NCBI GenBank assembly: GCA_002491195.1
Contig: DKVL01000114.1
Span: forward strand, 55,741 to 111,884
Source: Lachnospiraceae bacterium UBA7179
GTDB lineage: Bacteria > Bacillota > Clostridia > Lachnospirales > Lachnospiraceae
DNA length: 56,144 nucleotides
Direction: 5' to 3'
Of this stretch, positions 48,873 to 56,144 are shown piece after piece. The notes under the pieces are model-generated. The model made no database searches, had not been told where the DNA came from, and saw only the letters and a list, made by a program, of their open reading frames with translations. Position numbers and translations under genes: made by a program. Each line of letters starts with the position of its first letter. Within the stretch, counting starts at the first letter, position 1.

Positions 48873-49949
48873 ATGCCAACAATCAGTCTCTGTATGATCG
48901 TAAAAGACGAGGAGCTGCATATTGCACGCTGTCTTGACAGTGTAGCAGGGCTTGTAGATGAAATGATCATTGTAGATACCGGATCAACGGATAAAACGGT
49001 TGAAATCGTGTCGGGTTATACCTCGAAGGTCTATTCGTATTCATGGAAGGATGATTTTTCCGATGCCAGAAACGATTCTTTTTCCAAGGCATCTATGGAT
49101 TATTGCATGTGGATGGATGCCGATGATATTCTGGAAGAAAAAGAGAAGGACAAATTTCTGCAGTTAAAACAGTCGCTTTCGCTGGATACGGATATTGTAA
49201 TGATGAGATATAATACTGGGTTCGATGAAGCTGGAAATCCGTCCTTTTCCTATTTCCGGGAACGATGGATCAAAAACAGTCCACAGTACCGCTGGGTTGG
49301 TGCAGTCCATGAAGTAATTCCGCCAAAAGGCAGTGTCATATATTCCAACATTGCGATCAGTCACAAAAAAATGACTGCCGGAGATCCTGACCGAAATCTG
49401 AAAATATATCAGAAACTGCTTGCAGCTGGTGAGACGTTGGAGCCGCGGCAGCAGTATTATTACGCGCGGGAATTGTATTATCACAGGCAGTATGGGGAGG
49501 CGATTCCTGTGTTGGAGCAGTTTCTGCTCTCACCGGAAGGATGGATTGAGAATAAAATAGAAGCGTGTTCGATCTGTGCCAGCTGTTATTCCCAGCTGGG
49601 GCAGGAACAGTCAGCGCTGCTCACACTCCTGCGCAGTATGAGTTTTGATCTGCCCAGAGCGGAATTGTGCTGTGACATCGGGAAGTATTTTCTGGAACAC
49701 GGAAACTACCGCAATGCCATCTATTGGTATGAGACCGCACTGAATACACAAAAAAATGAATACGCAGGCGGATTTGTCCTGCCGGATTGTTATGATTATA
49801 TTCCTTTTTTGCAGCTGTGCGTGTGTTACGACAGACTGGGGGATAGGCAAAAGGCAAAGGAATATAATGACAGAGCAGGGAGCTGTAAGCCGTATTCCAA
49901 AGCATATCAGTACAACAAACAGTATTTTGAGAGTTTAGAGCGTGAATGA
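48873..49949 (+). CDS. Family 2 glycosyltransferase with TPR-like C-terminus
   Basis: A 358-residue enzyme. The GT2 domain (1-about 200) begins TISLCMIVKDEELHIARCLD, has IVDTGSTDKTVEIV, the D-x-D in CMWMDADDILEE, and YRWVGAVHEVI. From 200 on, helical repeats (YYARELYYHRQYGEAIPVLE; FLEHGNYRNAIYWYETAL) look like tetratricopeptide repeats that could hold a protein substrate. It is in one unit with the collagen-like gene before it, so it probably glycosylates one or both collagen-like proteins. There are no membrane segments. A terminator overlaps its stop. Confidence 0.85.
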   Translation: MPTISLCMIVKDEELHIARCLDSVAGLVDEMIIVDTGSTDKTVEIVSGYTSKVYSYSWKDDFSDARNDSFSKASMDYCMWMDADDILEEKEKDKFLQLKQSLSLDTDIVMMRYNTGFDEAGNPSFSYFRERWIKNSPQYRWVGAVHEVIPPKGSVIYSNIAISHKKMTAGDPDRNLKIYQKLLAAGETLEPRQQYYYARELYYHRQYGEAIPVLEQFLLSPEGWIENKIEACSICASCYSQLGQEQSALLTLLRSMSFDLPRAELCCDIGKYFLEHGNYRNAIYWYETALNTQKNEYAGGFVLPDCYDYIPFLQLCVCYDRLGDRQKAKEYNDRAGSCKPYSKAYQYNKQYFESLERE

Positions 49950-49964
49950 AACACGCTCTTTTTT
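49937..49964 (+). terminator. Rho-independent terminator overlapping the glycosyltransferase stop
   Basis: AGAGCGTG (49937-49944) pairs with CACGCTCT (49952-49959), followed by TTTTT. The stop codon of the gene lies in the loop. Confidence 0.85.
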
Positions 49965-49992
49965 ATGCACAGACCCATGCAGAGGAAATATG

Positions 49993-50110
49993 TCACTAAC
50001 GTGACGCACGGGCCGCGCGTGAGCAGGGGAAAATCTTCCCTACTCGATTGCGCAGGAAAAATGCTGATTATGCGGCGCATGGGACGTGCGGAGAGTAGGG
50101 GAAATCTCGC
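49993..50110. repeat. Two GAGTAGGGGAAG hairpin repeat copies
   Basis: The first copy has GTGAGCAGGGGAAAATCTTC and CTACTCGATTG at 50019-50050. The second has GCGGCGCATGGGACGTGCG, then GAGAGTAGGGGAAAT at 50073-50106. The words GCGGCGCATGGG and GAGTAGGGGAA are shared with the copy at 24015-24066. The remainder of 49965-50237 contains only the sigma-K-like site and no gene. Confidence 0.75.
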
Positions 50111-50136
50111 TTGTGCACAGATGCCCGGTGAAAGTA

Positions 50137-50163
50137 ACCAATATTTTTGATTTACATAATATA
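50137..50163 (+). promoter_or_regulatory. Sigma-K-type promoter for the large collagen-like gene
   Basis: AC at 50137-50138, exactly 16 bases, then CATAATATA at 50155-50163, matching AC-N16-CATANNNTA fully. The gene starts 75 bases downstream. This points to late mother-cell expression during sporulation. Confidence 0.6.
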
Positions 50164-50237
50164 TTTGTAGAAAAAGATACTTTTTTGTCGAATCAGGGAA
50201 GTGTCTTTTGAAAATAACGATAAAGGATGTGTTTTGT

Positions 50238-52298
50238 ATGTATCAAAACAACGCATGTAACTGTTGTCAGAACCCGTGTCCTTCTCCTTGCTGTGAGCGC
50301 GGTCCTGCGGGTCCTAAGGGCGATCAGGGCCCGATGGGGCCGCAGGGGGTTAAAGGGGATACTGGTTGTCCTGGTCCTAAGGGAGACAGAGGCGATCCAG
50401 GCCCGCAAGGTCCGCAGGGGATTCCTGGGGCTCCTGGTGCAAGAGGTCCCAGAGGAAATACTGGCCCGGTAGGTCCGACTGGCAACACTGGTCCCAGAGG
50501 TTATGCAGGTCCCAGAGGTTATGCAGGTCCGCAGGGTATCCAGGGTATTCAGGGAGTCCGTGGTGATATTGGTCCCAAAGGTGATCCGGGCTGTGAAGGT
50601 CCGAAGGGTGATATGGGACCGCAGGGACCGGCGGGACCTGTGGGCCCGATTGGCCCAGTAGGTTCGCAGGGTGATGTGGGCCCGCAGGGACCAAGGGGGA
50701 TTCCAGGACCAACAGGCCCGACTGGTTCAACAGGCCCGATGGGTCCACAGGGTGTGACTGGTCCGCAAGGGATTCAAGGTGTGACAGGTCCGATTGGCGT
50801 CCAAGGTCCGAAAGGATGTCCAGGTGACGATGGAGCGACAGGCCCGACCGGTGCGACGGGGGCGGATGGAGCAACAGGTCCGACGGGGGCGACCGGAGCG
50901 GACGGAGCAACCGGTCCAACTGGGGCGACCGGAGCGACGGGACCAACGGGAGCAGATGGAGTGACAGGCCCGACCGGGGCGACGGGAGCAACGGGAGTGG
51001 ATGGAGCAACAGGTCCAACGGGAGCAACGGGAACAGATGGAGCAACAGGTCCGACGGGAGCAACAGGAGCGGATGGAGCAACAGGCCCAACCGGAGCGAC
51101 AGGTCCGACGGGGGTAACGGGAGCGGATGGAGCGACAGGTCCGACAGGAGCAACGGGAGTAGATGGAGCGACAGGCCCAACCGGAGCGACAGGTCCGACG
51201 GGGGCAACGGGAGCGGATGGAGCAACAGGTCCGACGGGGGCGACAGGAGCGGATGGAGCGACAGGTCCGACAGGAGCAACGGGAGTAGATGGGGCAACAG
51301 GCCCAACCGGGGCGACAGGTCCGACTGGAGCAAATGGAGCAACGGGAGCAACAGGAGCAACGGGAGCGGATGGAGCAACAGGTCCAACCGGGGCGACGGG
51401 AGCAACAGGAGCGGATGGAGCGACAGGTCCGACAGGAGCAACGGGAGTAGATGGAGCGACAGGCCCAACGGGAGCGACAGGTCCGACTGGGGCGACGGGA
51501 GCAACGGGAGCAACGGGAGCAGATGGAGCAACAGGCCCGACAGGAGCAACGGGAGTAGATGGAGCAACAGGCCCGACCGGGGCGACAGGAGCAACAGGAG
51601 CAACAGGAGCAGATGGAGCAACGGGAGCAGATGGAGCAACAGGTCCGACGGGAGCGACAGGAGCAACGGGAGCAGATGGAGCAACAGGCTCAACGGGAGC
51701 GACAGGAGCAACGGGAGCAGATGGAGCAACAGGCCCAACAGGAGCAACCGGGGCAACAGGTCCAACTGGTGCCGCGGGCACAGGTGCTATTATTCCGTTT
51801 GCATCAGGGCTTCCGATTACACTGACGACAATTGCCGGAGGGCTTGCCGGACTTCCTGCGTTTGTTGGCTTCGGAAGCAGTGCACAGGGACTTACTCTGC
51901 TAGGGTCCACAATTGATATCACAAATGCCAGCGGAACACTCTCCAACTTTGCATTCCAGGTTCCGCGTGCAGGGATCATTACCTCGTTCAGTGCATTTTT
52001 CAGCACAACAGCGGCGCTCTCCTTAGTGGGCTCCACGATTACTATCAATGTGCAGATCTATCGGTCCGCAACGCCGAACAATGTATTCTCACCGATTGCC
52101 GGAACGCTGATCAACCTGACACCGTCACTCACAGGTGTCCTGTCCGTTGGCACACTGCTGAATGGTGCGCTTACAGGGCTCAATATTGCAGTGACGGCAC
52201 AAACACGGCTGATGCTGGTATTTTCAGCATCGGCAAGCGGATTGAGCTTAATTAATACAATTGCAGGATACGCAAGTGCTGGTCTGAGTATTAATTAA
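50238..52298 (+). CDS. BclB-like collagen-like spore surface glycoprotein
   Basis: A 686-residue protein. Residues 1-21 are Cys-rich (ACNCCQNPCPSPCC). From about 22 to 517 there are roughly 165 uninterrupted Gly-X-Y triplets. The first third is varied (GPKGDQ, GPMGPQ), and the rest is almost wholly GPTGATGADGATG-type units. The last 169 residues (IIPFASGLPITLTTIAGG ... GYASAGLSIN) match the BclB C-terminal domain of exosporium glycoproteins. Thr-rich GPT triplets are the known O-glycosylation sites of BclA. The start at 50238 follows AAAGGATG; a TTG 30 bases earlier has no site. The sigma-K-like promoter upstream supports assembly on the spore surface. It is the only gene of its transcript. 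Confidence 0.9.
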   Translation: MYQNNACNCCQNPCPSPCCERGPAGPKGDQGPMGPQGVKGDTGCPGPKGDRGDPGPQGPQGIPGAPGARGPRGNTGPVGPTGNTGPRGYAGPRGYAGPQGIQGIQGVRGDIGPKGDPGCEGPKGDMGPQGPAGPVGPIGPVGSQGDVGPQGPRGIPGPTGPTGSTGPMGPQGVTGPQGIQGVTGPIGVQGPKGCPGDDGATGPTGATGADGATGPTGATGADGATGPTGATGATGPTGADGVTGPTGATGATGVDGATGPTGATGTDGATGPTGATGADGATGPTGATGPTGVTGADGATGPTGATGVDGATGPTGATGPTGATGADGATGPTGATGADGATGPTGATGVDGATGPTGATGPTGANGATGATGATGADGATGPTGATGATGADGATGPTGATGVDGATGPTGATGPTGATGATGATGADGATGPTGATGVDGATGPTGATGATGATGADGATGADGATGPTGATGATGADGATGSTGATGATGADGATGPTGATGATGPTGAAGTGAIIPFASGLPITLTTIAGGLAGLPAFVGFGSSAQGLTLLGSTIDITNASGTLSNFAFQVPRAGIITSFSAFFSTTAALSLVGSTITINVQIYRSATPNNVFSPIAGTLINLTPSLTGVLSVGTLLNGALTGLNIAVTAQTRLMLVFSASASGLSLINTIAGYASAGLSIN

Positions 52299-52958
52299 GT
52301 ACAGTAAAGCGGCCGTGGGGCAGGACGGCATCGTGTATCTTTTCGCAATGTGCAATAATATGCTATCATAAAAATTCCCAGAGATTTCGGTATTCGGAGT
52401 CTCTGGGATTAGGAACTGTTCAAAAATAATGCAAATTCTCTGGTTTTCTGTACTTTTTGCTAACCTCTGGGATTAGAAACTGTTCAGAACTAGAATTGAG
52501 CAAATTCCGAAAACTGCACAAGAAAAATTATTTTAGCATAAGTAGTGATCAGTGTACAAGCTTTTATAATAATGTTTCTATGCACATTATGCATCCAATA
52601 TGCACACTATTTATGCATTTAATTACGTTATGAACAAAAAATTGGTAAACTTTTTGAATTTGCTCATTTATAGTTCAGAAATAACATATGTATCTTGACT
52701 TGGCTAATTCTCCGACTGTATATGTTTAAAAGTCTTGCCATAACCCGCTATGACTACGTTTTTGACAATTACGTAGTAATTTGCAATCTTGAAGAAATAT
52801 CCTGAGCAAGCTATATAGGTTTTTTCTGAACAATTCCTTAAGACTTGAAAAGGTTGGACATTGACAATGTATGATGGTATCATATAATGGAATAAGAGCA
52901 CATATGGCAGATATGTGCAGACACGCTTTTCTGACAGGAAAAAGGACGATATAGGTGT
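52299..52958. other. Gene-free region of diverged repeats after the BclB-like gene
   Basis: No gene is supported here. TCCCAGAGA (52376-52384) and TCTCTGGGA (52400-52408) form an imperfect terminator. CTCTGGGATTAGRAACTGTT occurs twice, at 52401 and 52465, 64 bases apart. TTAGGAACTGTTCAAAAAT (52409) and an inverted partner TTCTGAACAATTCCTTAA (52824) frame about 430 bases as if they were the ends of one decayed family B element. The diverged copy of the 3-62 repeat lies at 52743-52816. Confidence 0.6.
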
Positions 52959-53161
52959 TAGAGCGTGTTTGAAAAATCATTCCTGCCAACTGTACGCCCT
53001 ACTTTGCGTGATATTTGCGTCAAATTCAGGTTACATAAGGCAATACTCTTTATGCCTTTGCCTCCTATGCGCCCTTCATTTGACAATCATCTGTAAGATG
53101 ATTTAATTTCCCACAAATTGTGACGCACACCTGGCAGAAGGCATTTTTCAAACACGCTCTA
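52959..53161. repeat. 203-bp family A element with long terminal inverted repeats
   Basis: The ends TAGAGCGTGTTTGAAAAAT (52959) and ATTTTTCAAACACGCTCTA (ending 53161) are perfect inverted repeats, continued inward by a less exact pairing of CTGCCAACTGT with ACACCTGGCAG. Inside, CATCTGTAAGATGATTTAAT lies near 53088. It encodes no transposase, so it is a MITE-like or REP-like element. A second, partly decayed copy lies at about 11667-11814. A TA base pair is at both ends. Confidence 0.85.
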
Positions 53162-53225
53162 GGAATGGGCCTTTACAGAGGAGCGGATGAGACTTTATTT
53201 TAGAAGGAAGGATACAGGAGTACCA

Positions 53226-55340
53226 ATGAAAAAGACAAGCATTTTTAAGCAGCTGCTGTTGCCAATGATAGCGATCGTATGTGCATTGGCGGTATGTCTG
53301 ACAGGAACTGTTGCAGTTATATTTGTGAAATCTTACGAGCGGGAGATCTACGGCAGGAGTCAGGACAAGTCACAGCTTGTGGCTGGAGAGATCGCTACAT
53401 TTCTGGATGGGGCATACGCAGTTACAGAGGAGTTGTCAGTAAATCCCAGTATTTTGACAATGGAGACAGACGTGCAGACGCCGATCCTGGAGGATTGTGT
53501 GAGACGGAACCCTTATCTGGAACTGCTCTATATACAGGGAACAGACGGAATGCAGACAGGGCGCTCGTCCGGGGAGCTGGCGGACCGCTCTACAAGATGG
53601 TGGTTTGTGCAGACAGTGGAGGAACAGAAAGCGTTTGTCTCAAAGTCGTATTATTCGGTGAATACCGGGATGCCATGCGCTTCGATCTTTTTTCCCATGT
53701 ATCAGGATAGCGCGTTTTCCGGTGTGTTTGCAGTGGATCTGAGACTGGATTACCTGCAAAGCCTGATCGAAGAATTTTCCGATGTGGAGAATGGAGAGTA
53801 CTCTTTTGTCATTGACGGGGAAGGAGTTGTAGTGGCCCATCCGGACAGTACTCAGATTGAGGAGCTGTATAATTACAGGCAGATGACAAAAACAGTGTCT
53901 GCCAAGGATCATGCAGGGCAGCAGTTAGTCGATGCAGATGGCAATATCGTGACTGAGGAGCAGCCGATATCAGTCTCCGGGGATTATCAGAAGATCATAT
54001 CGGATGTCATGGCTGGAAATACTGGAAGCTGCAGGATGAAGAATGAGGGAGAGTCCTATATTGTAAGCTATGCCTCAATACCGCTTAAGGGTGCATCGGA
54101 CTCATGGTCTGTCATCACGCTTTACAGAGAGGATGCGGCGATGGCGCCAGTTTATCAGGTCATTGCGGTTGCGGCGGCGGTGGCTTTGGGAATCATTGCG
54201 ATAGCGCTTTTTGTGATCGCATTGCTGGCGCGCAGGCTGACGATGCCGATTGTGGCGATCACAGACCTGATCACAAATGCCGCCGAAGGGGATTTCACAG
54301 TGCAGGCAGAGGAAAACAGCAGCAACGAGATCGGCGTTATGTCGAGGAGTTTTAATAAGATGGCTGGCAAAATATCCGCGATCCTGACGAAAATCACTAC
54401 AATTACGGGTGAGGTTGTGGAGAGCTCTGACCATCTGAGGCAGCTTGAGGAGCGGATGGATGCGGCCAATCGGGCAATTCGCGAGATTGCGGACGGTTCG
54501 GAAGCACAGGACGCCGATGTGAGACATGTTGTCATGCAGGAGGAAGAGCTGGGGAACAAGTTTGCGCAATTACAGGAGAAAAACGAATTTCTTCTGACAG
54601 ATGCGCAGAATACAATCGCTTCTGGAGAGAACGGTATGCAGAGTGTTGAGGAGCTAAAGAAGCAGAATGAGACGGCTTCTAAGGGAATGGCAGAAGCATA
54701 TACCAAAATAGCGGCGTTGGAGGAGCAGTCGCAAAAGATTGCGGGAATTTTAAGTACGATCGATGCGATCTCCTCCGAGACCGAACTGCTTTCCCTGAAT
54801 GCGTCCATCGAGGCAGCGCGTGCGGGAGAGCATGGCAGAGGTTTTGCAGTGGTGGCAGAATCCATCGGAAAGCTTGCAGCGGATTCGTCTGCTGCAACTG
54901 CTGATATTGAAAAAATTATCCTCGAACTGTGCAGGGATATCTCCGATACAGTTGCCAATATTGAAGCAATCCGCGCAGGTATGGACGGACAGACGCAGGC
55001 AGTCGATAAAGTGCAGGAGACGTTTGCGGATTTCCGTATGCTGGCAGAGAAGACAAGTGACTCTGTCAGGGGCATGGAGGAGCTGATTGAGGAGATGCAC
55101 CAGTGTGACCTCTCGGTGGTGCATGCTGTGGAGCGGATACAGAGTATCTCTGCCAACACGGCAGGGCTGACGGAAAAAGTAGCGGATTCCCTGGAGGAAC
55201 AGTTAGGGGGAATCAGAAATGTGGCAAAACGAATCGATCATTTGTCAAAGGCCTCGGAGGAGATGGAGCAGGAGATGACAAAATTGTGTCGAAATCAGAC
55301 CGGGCGCGAAGATAAGGAACTGTTAACAGTTCCTAAGTAA
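53226..55340 (+). CDS. Methyl-accepting chemotaxis protein
   Basis: A 704-residue chemoreceptor. Membrane helices lie at about 10-34 and 307-332, enclosing a double-Cache type sensor domain (NPYLELLYIQGTDGMQTG; MPCASIFFPMYQDSAF; FVIDGEGVVVAHPD). HAMP follows (about 335-390), then the coiled-coil signalling domain with the hairpin tip ELLSLNASIEAARAGEHGRG, close to the canonical NLLALNASIEAARAGE. It should bind small ligands outside and control CheA. No other chemotaxis genes are in the window. The last residues KELLTVPK are encoded by a repeat-derived palindrome (55315-55334). Confidence 0.93.
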   Translation: MKKTSIFKQLLLPMIAIVCALAVCLTGTVAVIFVKSYEREIYGRSQDKSQLVAGEIATFLDGAYAVTEELSVNPSILTMETDVQTPILEDCVRRNPYLELLYIQGTDGMQTGRSSGELADRSTRWWFVQTVEEQKAFVSKSYYSVNTGMPCASIFFPMYQDSAFSGVFAVDLRLDYLQSLIEEFSDVENGEYSFVIDGEGVVVAHPDSTQIEELYNYRQMTKTVSAKDHAGQQLVDADGNIVTEEQPISVSGDYQKIISDVMAGNTGSCRMKNEGESYIVSYASIPLKGASDSWSVITLYREDAAMAPVYQVIAVAAAVALGIIAIALFVIALLARRLTMPIVAITDLITNAAEGDFTVQAEENSSNEIGVMSRSFNKMAGKISAILTKITTITGEVVESSDHLRQLEERMDAANRAIREIADGSEAQDADVRHVVMQEEELGNKFAQLQEKNEFLLTDAQNTIASGENGMQSVEELKKQNETASKGMAEAYTKIAALEEQSQKIAGILSTIDAISSETELLSLNASIEAARAGEHGRGFAVVAESIGKLAADSSAATADIEKIILELCRDISDTVANIEAIRAGMDGQTQAVDKVQETFADFRMLAEKTSDSVRGMEELIEEMHQCDLSVVHAVERIQSISANTAGLTEKVADSLEEQLGGIRNVAKRIDHLSKASEEMEQEMTKLCRNQTGREDKELLTVPK
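55315..55334. repeat. Perfect palindrome AGGAACTGTTAACAGTTCCT at the 3' end of the chemoreceptor gene
   Basis: The 20-base sequence AGGAACTGTTAACAGTTCCT is its own reverse complement. It is two AGGAACTGT ends of family B joined head to head. It codes for ELLTVP in the receptor tail, and the TAA stop follows four bases later. Confidence 0.8.
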
Positions 55341-55353
55341 TGGAGGATTTATG

Positions 55354-55680
55354 ATGGAAATCTCAAAAAGAGATTGGAAACTTTTCAGGGAGAAAATTGC
55401 TGACTGGCAGGAAAGCTATATGGACCGGCTCAACAAGGAGTATATAAAGCTTTTGAGCAAAGAGGGCGGAAATCCTTCTGACAAGTTCTGGGCGTTAGAG
55501 AAAAGAATTAAGAGAGATAGGAAAAGGCCAGGAGTGATGCTGGAAATGGAGAAATCGGAAACGATTTATAATATTGTGATGCTTATCCAGGATAAGGTGA
55601 TCAGCTTTGAGGATCTGGATGAGTTCAGTGACGACCTGAAAGCTGCGGTGAAAATGATTCTTGATAGGAGAGGGGGATAG
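55354..55680 (+). CDS. Small conserved helical protein
   Basis: A 108-residue charged helical protein, EISKRDWKLFREKIADWQES, then YIKLLSKEGGNPSDKFWALE, and EMEKSETIYNIVMLI. Closely similar small proteins are common in Lachnospiraceae and are often misnamed multidrug transporter, though this one has no membrane segment. The function is unknown. GGAGG precedes two possible ATGs at 55351 and 55354; the second is better spaced. It lies right after the chemoreceptor gene. Confidence 0.7.
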   Translation: MEISKRDWKLFREKIADWQESYMDRLNKEYIKLLSKEGGNPSDKFWALEKRIKRDRKRPGVMLEMEKSETIYNIVMLIQDKVISFEDLDEFSDDLKAAVKMILDRRGG

Positions 55681-56144
55681 AAGTGTTTGAATGATATAGA
55701 AAAAACGATAGGAACTTGAAGAATTTTGGTGTAGGAACTGTATCAATAGAATTTGAGGTTGCGCAGAATAGATTACTAAGGAATAGAGGTTACAGTAAGG
55801 AATATGCTTTTAGGGATTATGAGAGATTTGGGTGTGTTCATCTATTTTACATCTACCGATTGGAGAATTGGAAAGTGAAATGCAAAAGACGGCAACAAAT
55901 TTTAAATTACTAAAATATATTCTTGAATAGTTTGCGACAATATTTGCAATGATATTATAGAAGTTTTTCTATTATTTTTAACATTATTTCTTGATTGATT
56001 TGACCCTTCTATATTCCATGAAGATTTAAGATATGTGGAAAAGTTCTTATGCATGAAATTGTTTAGAGATACAAATAAAGAGTTCTGTAAATTAAATTCG
56101 TTAATTTGGGATATGTCGAATAATAAGATATTTCTTGAACAATG
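55681..56144 (+). other. AT-rich terminal region, possibly with a partial gene at the right edge
   Basis: From 55681 to 55913 an open frame from a TTG gives a 65-residue basic peptide without a ribosome binding site; I do not support it as a gene. TAGGAACTGTATCAATAG at 55732 resembles a family B repeat end. From 55999 to the window end a frame without stops reads DPSIFHEDLRYVEKFLCMKL, then FRDTNKEFCKLNSLIWDM, which looks protein-like but has no start codon with a site. It may be the beginning or a remnant of a gene continuing outside the window. Confidence 0.3.

Noticed and set aside
50377..51765. Minus-strand 462-residue Leu/Pro-rich open frame
   Set aside because: It is another antisense shadow of the collagen repeats, although its Leu content could imitate membrane protein.
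50774..52048. Long minus-strand open frame (424 residues, Pro/Val/Ala-rich)
   Set aside because: It is the mirror of the collagen triplet repeat. Repetitive GC-rich DNA without stops gives long antisense frames; no ribosome binding site or independent domain is present.
55716..55913. 65-residue open frame near the right edge
   Set aside because: It starts at TTG with no ribosome binding site, in AT-rich DNA that includes a repeat end, and has no similarity that I know.

Overview
The window looks like a chromosomal segment of a spore-forming Clostridia, most probably a Lachnospiraceae. The basis is Firmicutes-type ribosome binding sites (AGGAGG), near-perfect sigma-A promoters, DnaE, PfkA, TrkH/TrkA, GreA and LysS proteins of low-GC Gram-positive type, a SleB-like cell wall hydrolase, collagen-like exosporium-type proteins, and decayed copies of the AAA-ATPase/PD-(D/E)XK family that is very common in Lachnospiraceae. 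No rRNA, tRNA, CRISPR array or intact transposase was found. The species cannot be named from the sequence alone.

Layout. 1-8156: a remnant nuclease/ATPase gene, then a two-component regulator and sensor kinase with an ABC transporter of the FtsX/MacB type. This module is split by a nucleotidyltransferase gene, a lipoprotein gene and a RelB/ParE-type toxin-antitoxin pair. 8417-11588: a membrane-anchored GH25 muramidase, a second nucleotidyltransferase, a Nudix hydrolase with a zinc ribbon, and a metallophosphoesterase. 11590-28308: an accessory region of small and poorly known genes. It holds DUF6881-like, SF0329-like and SMI1/KNR4 proteins, a NADAR protein, a macrodomain protein, a leucine-rich-repeat protein, a degenerate ABC-ATPase-like protein, a half-length MreB-like protein, an EamA half-transporter, an HD hydrolase, and several decayed genes and repeats.

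28338-46067: housekeeping core, mostly on the + strand: dnaE, pfkA, trkH-trkA, an rRNA 2'-O-methyltransferase, proC, a SleB-like hydrolase, argF, birA, an Imm51-like gene, coaX-dusB, greA and lysS. greA has a consensus sigma-A promoter. A tandem array of long hairpins lies between greA and lysS. 46004-47708: a MarR regulator with a consensus promoter and a perfect operator palindrome, followed by two small membrane proteins.

47856-52298: a probable spore-surface locus. It has a short collagen-like protein followed by a family 2 glycosyltransferase in one unit, then a 686-residue collagen-like protein with a BclB-type C-terminal domain. Both collagen genes are preceded by sites resembling sigma-K promoters. 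The Thr-rich GPT triplets and the adjacent glycosyltransferase suggest an O-glycosylated filament on the exosporium. 53226-55680: a chemoreceptor and a small conserved protein.

At least five small repeat families recur in the intergenic spaces: a 203-bp element with long terminal inverted repeats, an AGGAACTGT-ended palindromic element that supplies the last codons of two genes, a GAGTAGGGGAAG hairpin, a nested palindrome, and the greA-lysS hairpin array. These, together with the coding repeats in the sensor kinase, are the least explained structures in the window.
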